Shown: in pieces, positions 1 through 8,100 of the stretch
Layout of the letters: every line of letters begins with the position of its first letter
Numbering within the stretch: position 1 is the first letter of the stretch
Source of the DNA: Methylophaga sp.
GTDB lineage: Bacteria > Pseudomonadota > Gammaproteobacteria > Nitrosococcales > Methylophagaceae
Assembly (NCBI GenBank): GCA_013139345.1
Contig: WTAY01000206.1
Span: forward strand, 1 to 15,766
Direction of reading: 5' to 3'
DNA length: 15,766 nucleotides
The notes under the pieces: model-generated
The model's database searches: none
The model's input: only the letters and a program-made list of their open reading frames with translations
What the model was told of the DNA's origin: nothing
Program-made: the position numbers and the translations under genes

Positions 1-470
1 ACTAATTTAAGATCAGCAAAAGGTGTTTGACCTGCTGCTTGAGCGTCAAGACCAGTGTGAACACCGATGATTTGTGCACCGTTAGCTGCTGCATCAGTTG
101 CACATGCTGCTTTATCTTTAACGCTGATTAAATCAATTTGAGCTTCAGCATTGCTTGCATTAGCTGCGCCGATTACGCCAGCCATTGTTGCTTTATCAGA
201 AACACCAAGAACAGTACAGATGTCAGCACCAGCTTCGTAGAAAGGAGTTGACTCGTAACCACCAGCATCCATAGTTTTAAGATCAACTAAAAGTAGTTTG
301 TTAGGGAATTTTGCTTTCAAAGCTGTAACAAGCTCAAGACCATTGTATTTGATACAAGGCGTACCGATTTCTAAGATGTCAACATAGGGTGCTACTTGCT
401 CTGCAAGTGCGATTGTTGCGTCAAAATCTAGAGAATCTAGAGCCATTTGAATAAGTGCTTTTGCTGCCAT
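1..470 (-). CDS. hxlA: 3-hexulose-6-phosphate synthase (RuMP cycle), partial, C-terminus outside window
   Basis: This cytoplasmic enzyme condenses formaldehyde with D-ribulose 5-phosphate to give D-arabino-3-hexulose 6-phosphate, the carbon-fixing step of the RuMP cycle. The first 156 codons are present; the family is about 210 aa, so roughly 50 are missing off the left edge. Visible family signatures are DILEIGTP (residues 31-38), LVDLKTMDAG (61-70, with the Asp/Lys/Asp of the orotidine-decarboxylase-superfamily TIM barrel), AGADICTVLGVSDKATM (80-96) and GVHTGLDAQAAGQTPFADL (136-154). The ATG at 470 is preceded by AGGAG with a 9-nt spacer. It is divergently transcribed from the HAD phosphatase gene. 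The family is also related to UlaD/SgbH keto-gulonate-phosphate decarboxylases, but the GLDAQAAGQTPF segment fits HPS best. It is the main reason for calling the host a methylotroph. Confidence 0.93.
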   Translation of the reverse strand, partial: MAAKALIQMALDSLDFDATIALAEQVAPYVDILEIGTPCIKYNGLELVTALKAKFPNKLLLVDLKTMDAGGYESTPFYEAGADICTVLGVSDKATMAGVIGAANASNAEAQIDLISVKDKAACATDAAANGAQIIGVHTGLDAQAAGQTPFADLKL

Positions 471-526
471 GTTGACATGCTCCTAAAAGTAATTAAGTTT
501 AAAATACGTTGAATCTACGCCCCGAG

Positions 527-556
527 AATATAAGCTAGCTTATGCGTTAATGTCAA
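527..556 (-). promoter_or_regulatory. Predicted sigma-70 promoter of hxlA
   Basis: On the minus strand a perfect -35 box TTGACA (551-556) is followed by TATATT (527-532) after 18 nt, or by TTATAT (528-533) after 17 nt. The -10 box lies about 57 nt upstream of the hxlA start codon. The quality of the boxes suits a highly expressed central methylotrophy gene. Inferred from sequence only. Confidence 0.7.
530..543. promoter_or_regulatory. Perfect 14-bp palindrome overlapping the hxlA promoter spacer
   Basis: ATAAGCTAGCTTAT is its own reverse complement. It begins inside the -10 box and extends into the spacer of the hxlA promoter, a typical position for a dimeric repressor or a MerR-type spacer-binding activator. 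No known operator is recognised. It also lies between the divergent hxlA and HAD genes, so it could act on both. Confidence 0.4.
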
Positions 557-692
557 TTAATTAGGGTTAGATATGGTCTAAGAGTTAGGTATCATGCTGG
601 ACAAGGATATTTAACCTATGCCAAGCTATAACCATATATTGATGAACAAGCGCAGTTTTTTAGCAGAAATTAAGGTTTGGTGGGCCAAAGTA

Positions 693-1538
693 ATGAGTAA
701 AATAGACAATCTTGCAGGTTTAATTATTGATATGGATGGTGTGCTTTGGCATGGTAATAATCCAATTGATGGTTTGGTAGAGCTTTTTTCAACGCTGAGA
801 CAGTTATCACTGCCTTTTATTCTTGCTACGAATAATGCCAGCCTTACTCAGCAGCAATATGTTGATAAGTTACGCACGATGGAGGTGGATGTTTCTTTAG
901 ACGAGGTATTAACGTCGAGCATGGCGACTGCACGTTATTTAGTTCAAAAGTTACCTGTAGCTCAAAGGCGGGTGTTTGTCATTGGTGAAGACGGTTTGAA
1001 GCAACCACTTGTTGAACAAGGATTTATTCTTACCGACCTTTATCAGGTGAACCAAACCGCTAGAGGCATTACAGATCAAGGCGCTGATATTGTCGTGTCA
1101 GGTTTAGATAGGCAACTTACTTGGGATAAGTTGGCGACAGCAACCTTGAATATAAATGCTGGTGCAGCATTTTATGCGACAAATTCAGATACCACCTTGC
1201 CGACAGAGCTCGGAGAGGTGATGGGAAATGGAGGGACTATTGCAGCACTTGAAGCAGTGACAGGGGTTAAAGCGACGAGTATTGGCAAGCCCGAACCAAT
1301 ACTTTATCAGCAAGCATTAGAAAAACTCGGAACCACCGCAGCAAACACGATTGCAATCGGTGACCGCTTAAACACTGATATATTAGGAGCTGTAAATGCA
1401 GGGCTTCGTAGCATATTAGTTCTGACGGGGATTTCTTCAAAAGAAGATATCGCCGAAGTTACGTATAGTCCAACATGGGTAATGGCTGATATTATTGAAG
1501 TGAGTGAAATGTTACGACAATCAATATTAAGTGAATGA
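693..1538 (+). CDS. HAD-superfamily subfamily IIA (NagD-like) sugar/triose-phosphate phosphatase
   Basis: A cytoplasmic haloacid-dehalogenase-fold phosphatase of the IIA (NagD / phosphoglycolate / glycerol-phosphate phosphatase) group. From this start (281 aa) the motifs are DMDGVLW (nucleophile D13, acid D15), ATNNAS (T46), IGKPEP (K199) and IGDRLNTD (D224, D229), the complete HAD set in order. The ATG at 693 is chosen because family members begin about 12 residues before the first Asp and are 250-285 aa. An in-frame ATG at 618 with AAGGAT 10 nt upstream would add 25 residues and cannot be excluded. The stop is 24 nt before dhaK, so the two are probably co-transcribed, which suggests a phosphorylated C3 substrate such as DHAP or glycerol phosphate; that substrate is inference. 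Confidence 0.88.
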   Translation: MSKIDNLAGLIIDMDGVLWHGNNPIDGLVELFSTLRQLSLPFILATNNASLTQQQYVDKLRTMEVDVSLDEVLTSSMATARYLVQKLPVAQRRVFVIGEDGLKQPLVEQGFILTDLYQVNQTARGITDQGADIVVSGLDRQLTWDKLATATLNINAGAAFYATNSDTTLPTELGEVMGNGGTIAALEAVTGVKATSIGKPEPILYQQALEKLGTTAANTIAIGDRLNTDILGAVNAGLRSILVLTGISSKEDIAEVTYSPTWVMADIIEVSEMLRQSILSE

Positions 1539-1562
1539 AATTAAACATAAGGAAAGCACACA

Positions 1563-2552
1563 ATGAAAAAGATGATTAATGGTGTAGAAAGCCTATTAGA
1601 AGAAAGTCTAAATGGGTTTGCTAAGGCACATAACGATATTATTCAATTTAATCATCAACCTCATTTTATAAGCCGGAATAAACCTACGAAACAGGGAAAA
1701 GTCGCTCTTATTTCGGGGGGCGGTTCAGGGCATGAACCCTTACATACGGGACTGGTCGGTAAAGGAATGCTTGATGCTGCCTGTCCAGGACAAATTTTTA
1801 CCTCTCCGACACCGGATCAAATGATAGCTGCAGCAGAATCTGTTGAAAATGGCGGTGGTGTGTTATTCATCGTTAAAAACTATGCTGGCGATGTGATGAA
1901 CTTTGAAATAGCAGCTGAAATGTTAGATTGTGAGCATGCAACAGTCATTGTGAGTGATGATGTGTCATTACCCAAAGATCATAGCACTGGCCGCCGCGGT
2001 GTGGCTGGAACCTTAATTGTTGAGAAGATTGTTGGTGCTGCCGCAGAATCAGGTGCATCACTTGCTGAATGCAAGGCTTTGGCTGAGCGTGTTAACAATG
2101 CAACAGCATCAATGGGAGTCGCACTCACGAGTTGTACCGTGCCTGCTATTGGTCAACCGACCTTCGATATTGGTGCCAATGAAATTGAGATGGGGGTGGG
2201 CATTCATGGTGAGCGGGGCCGTGAACCGATGGACTTAGTTAGTGCGAGTGAAATAGTTGAACATTTAACTAGAGCGATAGATGAAGACTTAAGCCCTCCA
2301 AAAGGTCAAAAGGTCTTACTGCATATTAATGGCTTTGGTGCGACACCTTTGATGGAGTTATACCTAATGTACGACCTTGCAGCACAACATTACCAAGAAC
2401 AAGGCGTTGAAGTGGTACGTTCATTAGTGGGTAACTACACCACGTCGCTTGACATGGCGGGCGCTTCAATTACTTTGACGTTGCTTGATGATGAATTAAC
2501 TGTATTGTGGGACGCGCCTATTCATACGGCTAATTTACGTTGGGGGTGTTGA
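1563..2552 (+). CDS. dhaK: Dihydroxyacetone kinase, DHA-binding subunit DhaK
   Basis: DhaK binds dihydroxyacetone covalently and, with DhaL, converts it to dihydroxyacetone phosphate in the cytoplasm. The 329-aa protein (E. coli DhaK is 356 aa) carries ALISGGGSGHEPLHTG (residues 48-63; H57 corresponds to the family's substrate His), KNYAGDVMNF (105-114; D110) and GVGIHGERG (211-219; H215 corresponds to the His that forms the hemiaminal bond). The ATG follows GGAAAG at 7 nt. It lies 24 nt after the HAD phosphatase and is convergent with dhaL, separated by only 34 bp. No DhaM-like phosphotransferase gene is visible, so whether the phosphoryl donor is ATP or the PTS cannot be settled here. The C-terminus is slightly shorter than in E. 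coli but no domain appears lost. Confidence 0.93.
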   Translation: MKKMINGVESLLEESLNGFAKAHNDIIQFNHQPHFISRNKPTKQGKVALISGGGSGHEPLHTGLVGKGMLDAACPGQIFTSPTPDQMIAAAESVENGGGVLFIVKNYAGDVMNFEIAAEMLDCEHATVIVSDDVSLPKDHSTGRRGVAGTLIVEKIVGAAAESGASLAECKALAERVNNATASMGVALTSCTVPAIGQPTFDIGANEIEMGVGIHGERGREPMDLVSASEIVEHLTRAIDEDLSPPKGQKVLLHINGFGATPLMELYLMYDLAAQHYQEQGVEVVRSLVGNYTTSLDMAGASITLTLLDDELTVLWDAPIHTANLRWGC

Positions 2553-2586
2553 TTATATTCATCTCTGCGTTGCTATGGTGAATTAT

Positions 2587-3207
2587 CTATTGAGTTAACA
2601 CCTCAGCAATCGCACAAATCATTAACTGACTGGTTCGTGCGCCAGCATCAATATGCCCTTTAGAACGTTCACCAAGGAATGATGCACGGCCTTTAGTGGC
2701 TATTAAGTCTTTAGTTGATTCCATGCCCTTGATGGCTTCTGAAGCAACATTGTCTAACATTTGGTTAAATGGCACAGTGTTTGAACGATCAGCCTGCAAA
2801 CTATTTACAACAGGTATCAATGTATCTAACATTGTTTTTTCACCAAGATCCGCTTTACCGCGCTGTTTGACTGACTCTACCCCAGCCATAAAAATATCAG
2901 GAAATGTTGAACTATTAAGGTCTTTTCCTTTTGCTGCTTTAGCCATGCTGATAAAGAGAGTTCCAAATAATGAGCCGGATGCTCCACCCATAGTCGACAT
3001 TAATGTCATGCCTATTTTCATTAAGGCGGGAGACCAATCTAATATGCTGAGTTCATCATCAATCTTAGCCAAGGCTTCTAAACCTCGTTGTAAATTAATC
3101 ACATGATCACCATCACCAATTGCGCGATCTAGTTCGGTTACTTCATCAATATTGTCGTTAATACAGTGCTGGATTGAGGTGATAATATTACTCAGTGATA
3201 CTGGCAT
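2587..3207 (-). CDS. dhaL: Dihydroxyacetone kinase, nucleotide-binding subunit DhaL
   Basis: DhaL carries the nucleotide that phosphorylates dihydroxyacetone held by DhaK. From ATG 3207 the protein is 206 aa, like E. coli DhaL (210 aa). Seen are LDRAIGDGDH (residues 26-35; D27, D32 and D34 match the Mg-nucleotide Asp triad), STMGGASGSLFGT (71-83), KQRGKADLGEKTMLDTL (114-130) and GRASFLGERSKGHIDAGA (173-190). ATG 3207 is preferred because GGAA lies 5 nt upstream; a GTG at 3249 would add 14 residues but has no ribosome-binding site. The gene faces dhaK head-on with 34 bp between their ends, so the subunits come from separate transcripts. This is unusual, since dhaK and dhaL are normally adjacent in one operon. 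Confidence 0.92.
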   Translation of the reverse strand: MPVSLSNIITSIQHCINDNIDEVTELDRAIGDGDHVINLQRGLEALAKIDDELSILDWSPALMKIGMTLMSTMGGASGSLFGTLFISMAKAAKGKDLNSSTFPDIFMAGVESVKQRGKADLGEKTMLDTLIPVVNSLQADRSNTVPFNQMLDNVASEAIKGMESTKDLIATKGRASFLGERSKGHIDAGARTSQLMICAIAEVLTQ

Positions 3208-3315
3208 GAGGATTCCAAGTCTATTTTTTGATAAATAAGAATTTACCACATAGACACGAAGAACACAGAGAATAATTAGGAACTACAGAATATTGTTAGG
3301 GTATTTATTGCAAGC

Positions 3316-3351
3316 AAAAAAAAGCCCCAACCAGAAGGTTGAGGCTTTTTT
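3316..3351 (-). terminator. Rho-independent terminator of the porin gene
   Basis: Read on the minus strand, GCCTCAACC and GGTTGGGGC form a 9-bp stem (3324-3332 with 3337-3345) around a 4-nt loop, with one G-U wobble, followed by a run of eight U. On the plus strand the wobble becomes a C-A mismatch, so it works best for the porin transcript, although U/A tracts on both sides could also stop plus-strand RNA. It lies about 60 nt past the porin stop. Confidence 0.85.
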
Positions 3352-3409
3352 AAATCTTACTTCAAGAATCAAATCATACGATTTGAGACTTTAGGTTGTT
3401 TTGTAGTCT

Positions 3410-4483
3410 TTAGAAGAATACGAAACCACCAAGAGAGATGATATCTTGGTCAAATGCAGCTTTGTTATCATCTTCTACAGCTGTGTATTCTGCAACCAAT
3501 TTAAGGTTAGCATTTACATCGTGGTATACACCAACAGTCCATTTTTCAATTGTATCGTTAGTTGCTAGGTTGTCATCTTCAAGTTCTGCGTATTGTGCAG
3601 AAACTAAAGTTGTACCAGCAAAACGGTAACCAGCTTGAACTAGGTATTGAGACCATTCTGTAGCATCTGATTCAGAATCAGAGTATTGAGCCATTGCTTC
3701 AAAACCAGCAACTGCAAGTGTAGCACCAACAGTATATGCATCTGTATCGTTAGCACCTGAGTTATCAGCATCTTGAGTCATACCACTAACCCATGCAGTG
3801 TAAGAACCACCGTCAAATGCGCCAGCGTAGCTTAAGTCAGCTTCATAACGTAAATCTTCAGATTCTGTTTGACCAGATTTAATAGAACCAGTAGGTTTAG
3901 TGTTTAGAGAAAGAACACCATTAGAAGGATCCATAACTGCTAATGCAATTTTGAAACCGTTCATGTCTGGAGAAGTCCATTTTACTTGTGAGCGCCATGC
4001 AGCGTAATCATAACCAAGACCGATACCACCTAGAGTTGTTGTACCGTTACCAGCTGTACCGTAACCCACACCGAAAAGAGTTTGATCAGTTAAGATGTTG
4101 TGTGAACCATAAAGACCTAATGCTTTACCAGCTAGAACTTGACCAAATGAACCGTCAACTGTGAAGTAAACTTCACGTTGCTCAAAGCCATCATAGCTAT
4201 CTTTGTTTGTAGATGGGCTGAAAGAGATGTGAGCAGCGATATCAAGACCATTCATTGTTGGTGCTTTCATATCAAAGTTGATGAATGCTGGTAATAGACC
4301 ATCGCGTACTTCAGCTACATCTTCGCCTGTTGCTTTGTTATCTGTGAATGTAACGAATTGGTTAACTAAACCGCTAACGCCTAATTCCCAGCCATCGTTA
4401 GCTGCTACTGTTACTGCTTGTGCAGAAGTTGATGCAGCTGCAAATGCAACTAGACCAGCTAATAATTTTTTGTTAAATGTCAT
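3410..4483 (-). CDS. Outer-membrane porin (Gram-negative general porin type)
   Basis: A 357-aa trimeric-type outer-membrane beta-barrel channel, probably for small hydrophilic solutes. The N-terminus is a classic Sec signal peptide: KK, a hydrophobic stretch, and cleavage expected after STSAQA (residue 23). The mature part is Gly/Asp/Asn-rich with alternating amphipathic strands (e.g. GSYTAWVSGM, FEAMAQYSDS, TTLVSAQYAELEDD). It ends in GGFVFF, the terminal Phe recognised by the BAM assembly machinery. AGG lies about 10 nt before the ATG. The roughly 80-nt 5' leader can form hairpins (around GAGAATAGCTTCTC), and a tandem repeat further upstream suggests response-regulator control. It is monocistronic, with its own terminator. 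The exact pore specificity cannot be read from sequence. Confidence 0.87.
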   Translation of the reverse strand: MTFNKKLLAGLVAFAAASTSAQAVTVAANDGWELGVSGLVNQFVTFTDNKATGEDVAEVRDGLLPAFINFDMKAPTMNGLDIAAHISFSPSTNKDSYDGFEQREVYFTVDGSFGQVLAGKALGLYGSHNILTDQTLFGVGYGTAGNGTTTLGGIGLGYDYAAWRSQVKWTSPDMNGFKIALAVMDPSNGVLSLNTKPTGSIKSGQTESEDLRYEADLSYAGAFDGGSYTAWVSGMTQDADNSGANDTDAYTVGATLAVAGFEAMAQYSDSESDATEWSQYLVQAGYRFAGTTLVSAQYAELEDDNLATNDTIEKWTVGVYHDVNANLKLVAEYTAVEDDNKAAFDQDIISLGGFVFF

Positions 4484-4568
4484 TTTTATATACCTAATTA
4501 GATTACTTTAAGTTTCTCTCGTAACCGGAGTAGTACTCGGTTGAGAAGCTATTCTCCCGATCTGGGGA

Positions 4569-4590
4569 ACTTTTGCAACACTTTTGCAAC
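4569..4590 (-). promoter_or_regulatory. Tandem 11-bp direct repeat upstream of the porin gene
   Basis: GTTGCAAAAGT occurs twice back to back on the minus strand (4580-4590 and 4569-4579), ending 85 bp before the porin ATG. An 11-bp head-to-tail period is what OmpR/PhoB-family response regulators recognise, and OmpR-type control of porins is common. The base sequence itself is not a consensus I recognise. No convincing -10 box was found. Confidence 0.45.
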
Positions 4591-4712
4591 AAAAAAAGGG
4601 AAATTTTTCCCAACAGGTGTTTTTTGTGTTTTTTTTACCACAAATGGCGTTTTCTTCCTTAACATTGAATGATTGCGGATATAAATCGTGTCATTATTGA
4701 ATGTCACCCACG

Positions 4713-4814
4713 GTCATTCTCGAATATTTTTATCGAGAATCTATTGTTTTTAGTAGATCCCAGCTAGAAGCTAGCTAGAATGACGAAATAAAAAATCTGC
4801 ATTTTGAATGATTA
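4713..4814. repeat. Family-1 palindromic repeat, copy A (decayed)
   Basis: This copy shares the family-1 core (TCATTCTCGA, then TATCGAGAATCTATTG, then AGATCCCAGC) and the right terminus CTGCATTTTGAATGATTA. Its second hairpin is degraded (CTAGCTAGAATGAC instead of GCATGCTGGGATGAC), and its left end is not clear. A lone terminus-like stretch, ATTGAATGATTGCGGATATA, lies just to the left at about 4664-4683. With copy a of family 2 it fills most of the 622-bp gap between the porin and sensor genes. No coding sequence is supported in that gap. Confidence 0.7.
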
Positions 4815-4871
4815 ATAGTTGTTGAGCTGGGATTGGTAGGTCCTTAACTTTAGCGCGATTAAAACTGTCAC

Positions 4872-4945
4872 CCTCATCCCAACCTTCTCCCTCAAGGGAG
4901 AAGGGGCTTTAGCTCCCTCTCCTGTTGGAGAGGGTTGGGGTGAGG
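4872..4945. repeat. Family-2 double-hairpin repeat, copy a
   Basis: A 74-bp element beginning CCTCATCCC and ending GGGGTGAGG. The outer arms are inverted repeats with two mismatches. Inside lie two perfect hairpins, TTCTCCCT-CA-AGGGAGAA and CCCTCTCC-TGTT-GGAGAGGG. The same core recurs near 8755, 11745, 12970 and 14344 (inverted). REP-like structural repeats of this general sort are common in proteobacterial intergenic DNA. Confidence 0.88.
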
Positions 4946-5002
4946 AGGAAACATTAAGGATTAATGGGGAGCCATAGGCATTGAAAATAACCATTATCGT
5001 TG

Positions 5003-5024
5003 GATCCCCGTTTTCACGAGGATG
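5003..5024. repeat. Short GGATCCCCG...GGATGAC hairpin repeat
   Basis: GATCCCCGT and ACGAGGAT can pair around a short loop with one mismatch. The unit resembles the GGATCCCCG/CGGGGATGAC intergenic hairpins common in proteobacteria. Only one copy is present here, so it is named from general knowledge rather than from repetition in this window. Confidence 0.35.
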
Positions 5025-5105
5025 ACAGACTTTTACTGTTTTTTACAGATTGTAATGATTACGGATATAGAGCTTCAGGAACATCCAATAAATGTGTCAA
5101 TTTTG

Positions 5106-8100
5106 TCACAGCAATTGTTCAAACTCATCAATCGGTACCGGTTTACTATAAAGGTAGCCTTGTAGGTGTGTGCAGCCTTCACTTAATAGGCACTGTTGTT
5201 GCTCTATTGTTTCGACACCTTCTGCAATGACGGTGAGCCCTAGACTATAGGCCATTGAGATTATGGTACGAACAATAGCTTGGTCACTGCTATCAGCAAC
5301 GAGGTCTTGCACGAAGGAACGATCAATCTTAAGTTGGAAAAGTGGTAAGTTTTTAAGATATTGTAACGATGAGTAGCCGGTACCAAAGTCGTCTAATGAA
5401 AATTGAATACCTATTTTAGCTAAGGCATTCATGGTCATAATGGTATCTTCGATATTACCTAGCAACAGACTTTCAGTTAATTCTAGTTTAAGTAGCTGTG
5501 GATTAATATTATGACGCTGGATAGTTGCTTGTACTTGAGCGGCAAAATCAAGTTGGTGAAATTGCTTTGCACTGACGTTAACGGATAAGCTGAGATCGCG
5601 TGTGAGCGGGTTTTGTTGCCACGCCTTGAGTTGAGCACATGCCGAATCTAGCACCCATTGACCTATTGTTATGATAATCCCCGTTTCTTCTGCAAGTGGA
5701 ATGAACTCATAGGGGGGAATTAAGCCACGTTCCGGGTGGATCCAACGAATTAAGGCCTCAGCACCTATCGCTTTACGATCATTATCTACTTGTAGTTGAT
5801 AATACAATTGGAAGTGTTGTTTTTCGACGGCTTGATTTAACTCATATTCAAGTTCTACCCGGGCATTAATTCTAGCCTGCATTTCTGGGTCAAAAAATCG
5901 TAGGGTATTACGACCATCGCTTTTGGCTTGATACATTGCAATATCAGCTTGTTTTAATAATTCCTCAGCATCTGATGTGTGGGCTTTGAATAGGGTGGCA
6001 CCTATGCTGGTACTACTTGTATGTTTATGGGGGCCTAATTGATACGGTTGGTTTAATGACGTTAGAATTTTATGTGCAATTGTTTCTGTTTGTGCTGCAG
6101 CTTTAATGGTCGATTCATCTAACCTTTCCAACATGACAACAAATTCATCGCCACCAAAGCGTGCGATAGTGTCACCTTCTCGCACACAGGCGCCAAGTCG
6201 TTCTGCAACTTGTTGTAGTAATATATCGCCCACGTCATGGCCGAGAGTGTCATTGAGTGTTTTGAAATAATCAAGGTCAAGAAAGAGCAAGGCACCTTGA
6301 AGACCGCTACGGGCACTGGCTGCCATTGCGTGGCGGAGCCGATCCATTACCATACGACGATTAGGTAAATGGGTGAGTGAATCGTAATAGGCAAGATGTT
6401 CAATTTCTTGTTCGGCATTTTTTCTTTGTGTGACGTCGACAAAAACCCAGATAGACTCATTGATATCCCGATGTAATATGGCACCCCTCATATCAATCCA
6501 AAGGTGCTTACCATCTTTACATACAAACTCAAGCTCGTTACGAATGACACCTTTGTTTTTAATATTGGCATAGGCTTGGCCAATGGACAGGAAGTCTTCT
6601 TCATGTCTATAAAACTGACGAGTAGAACAACCAATTAATTCATCTTGCTTGTAACCCAGTGTGTTTTCAAAAGCACTGTTAGCCCACATTATTTTTCGGT
6701 CACGTACAGTGACAATGCCGACGAGATTATTATTTAAAAGTGCAGTTTGTTCAGAGAGTAACTGCTCTACTTTTTCTAGTGCAAAGTTATGGCGGCCTGT
6801 TACCAATAACAAGATGACTTGAAGTAGGCTGGTAAGTATTAATCCGGTTAGAAGTGCTTGCCACGCTAAAAAAGAGTGCTGTTCTATTAAATAGTTTGAA
6901 GATGGGGATAAAGACAGTTGCCAGTTTCGTCCACCGAAATGAATATCACTCGTCCATTGATAGTTTGGGTTCTGAGAAAGGTTGGTATCTTTAGACTGGT
7001 ATAAAGGACTATGACTCTTGGCAGAGCTTGTGTCGTAAAGTGCTACAGATAGGCCTTCAGGAAGTTGGTTTTGAAAAATATGATGCAGCATACTTTCAAT
7101 ACGGAACACCCCAACAGTATAGCCGGCAGGTATTGCTGAATCAGGCGTTAGAATTACTGGGGAGATAAGAAGGACACCAGTACTGGAGCCAGATTCTTGT
7201 ACCAACTTAATAGGGGCGGTTACGGCCGGTTGTTTCGAAGTGTTAACCAAATGAAGTGTGTGTTGTCGCTTTTTATTTGATGCGATGTCGTAGCCTATGG
7301 CAGCACCATTACCAAGAAGGGGGCTAATATAGGCAACAGGAACATAGTTTTCACGTTGTTCAGCGGTTACTAGTTGTCCCTCTTTATCTCGTTGAGATAT
7401 ATGAAACTCGGGGATTGTTAATTGTTGTGAAATATCGGATTCAAAGCCATTTCGCTCAGAGGCATTGATGCGAGGGTTCCAACTTAGGGCATAGAGTTCG
7501 GGATGATTATCAAAAATTGCCTGCGTGAAGGTATCGAATTCTGAGTATCTTAAGTTTGGATTAACTTTTATTAAGTTGCCAACTGAACCTACAAGTTCTT
7601 GATAAGCATTGAGCTTTTGTTTTAATCGGTCAGTTAGAGGTGCGGCTGTTTTCTCGAGCTGATGTTTAATCTGCTCTCTTTCATTATGAGAGATATAGAA
7701 AAAGATCACCAAGGTCATTGCCAGAGCAATGAGTGTTGGAGGAGCGATTATTCTTATTCTTTGTGACCACCACTGTTCTCGATACTGAAGCATCATGAGG
7801 AATAGTGGCGTGAATAATACAACGCCAGTTGTATCTCCAATCCACCAGTAGAGCCATTGAGGTACTAACTCAGCAGGACTAATAATATTTGCTGCTAGAA
7901 GCGTTATGCCCCCCCACGTTGAGGCAATGAGACAGGCTATAGGGCCTGCAAGTAGCAATACCCAAAAAATATCAGTGGAGGAAAGTAACTTTTTTGAATC
8001 AGGTTTTGCGATGTACTTTATGAGTAAAACGCCTACCCATGCTTGTAAGCAACAACCAATGGCAATAAATGATGCGATGATAAAATTGGAAGCGCCAAGA

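Noticed and set aside
2696..3106. 136-aa plus-strand open frame
   Set aside because: Antisense to dhaL, whose protein shows all family motifs; no ribosome-binding site and no recognisable product.
4812..4994. 60-aa minus-strand open frame
   Set aside because: It lies almost wholly inside family-2 repeat copy a and its flanks; the low-complexity translation (PQPSPTGEG, PLREKVGMR) comes from the hairpins.
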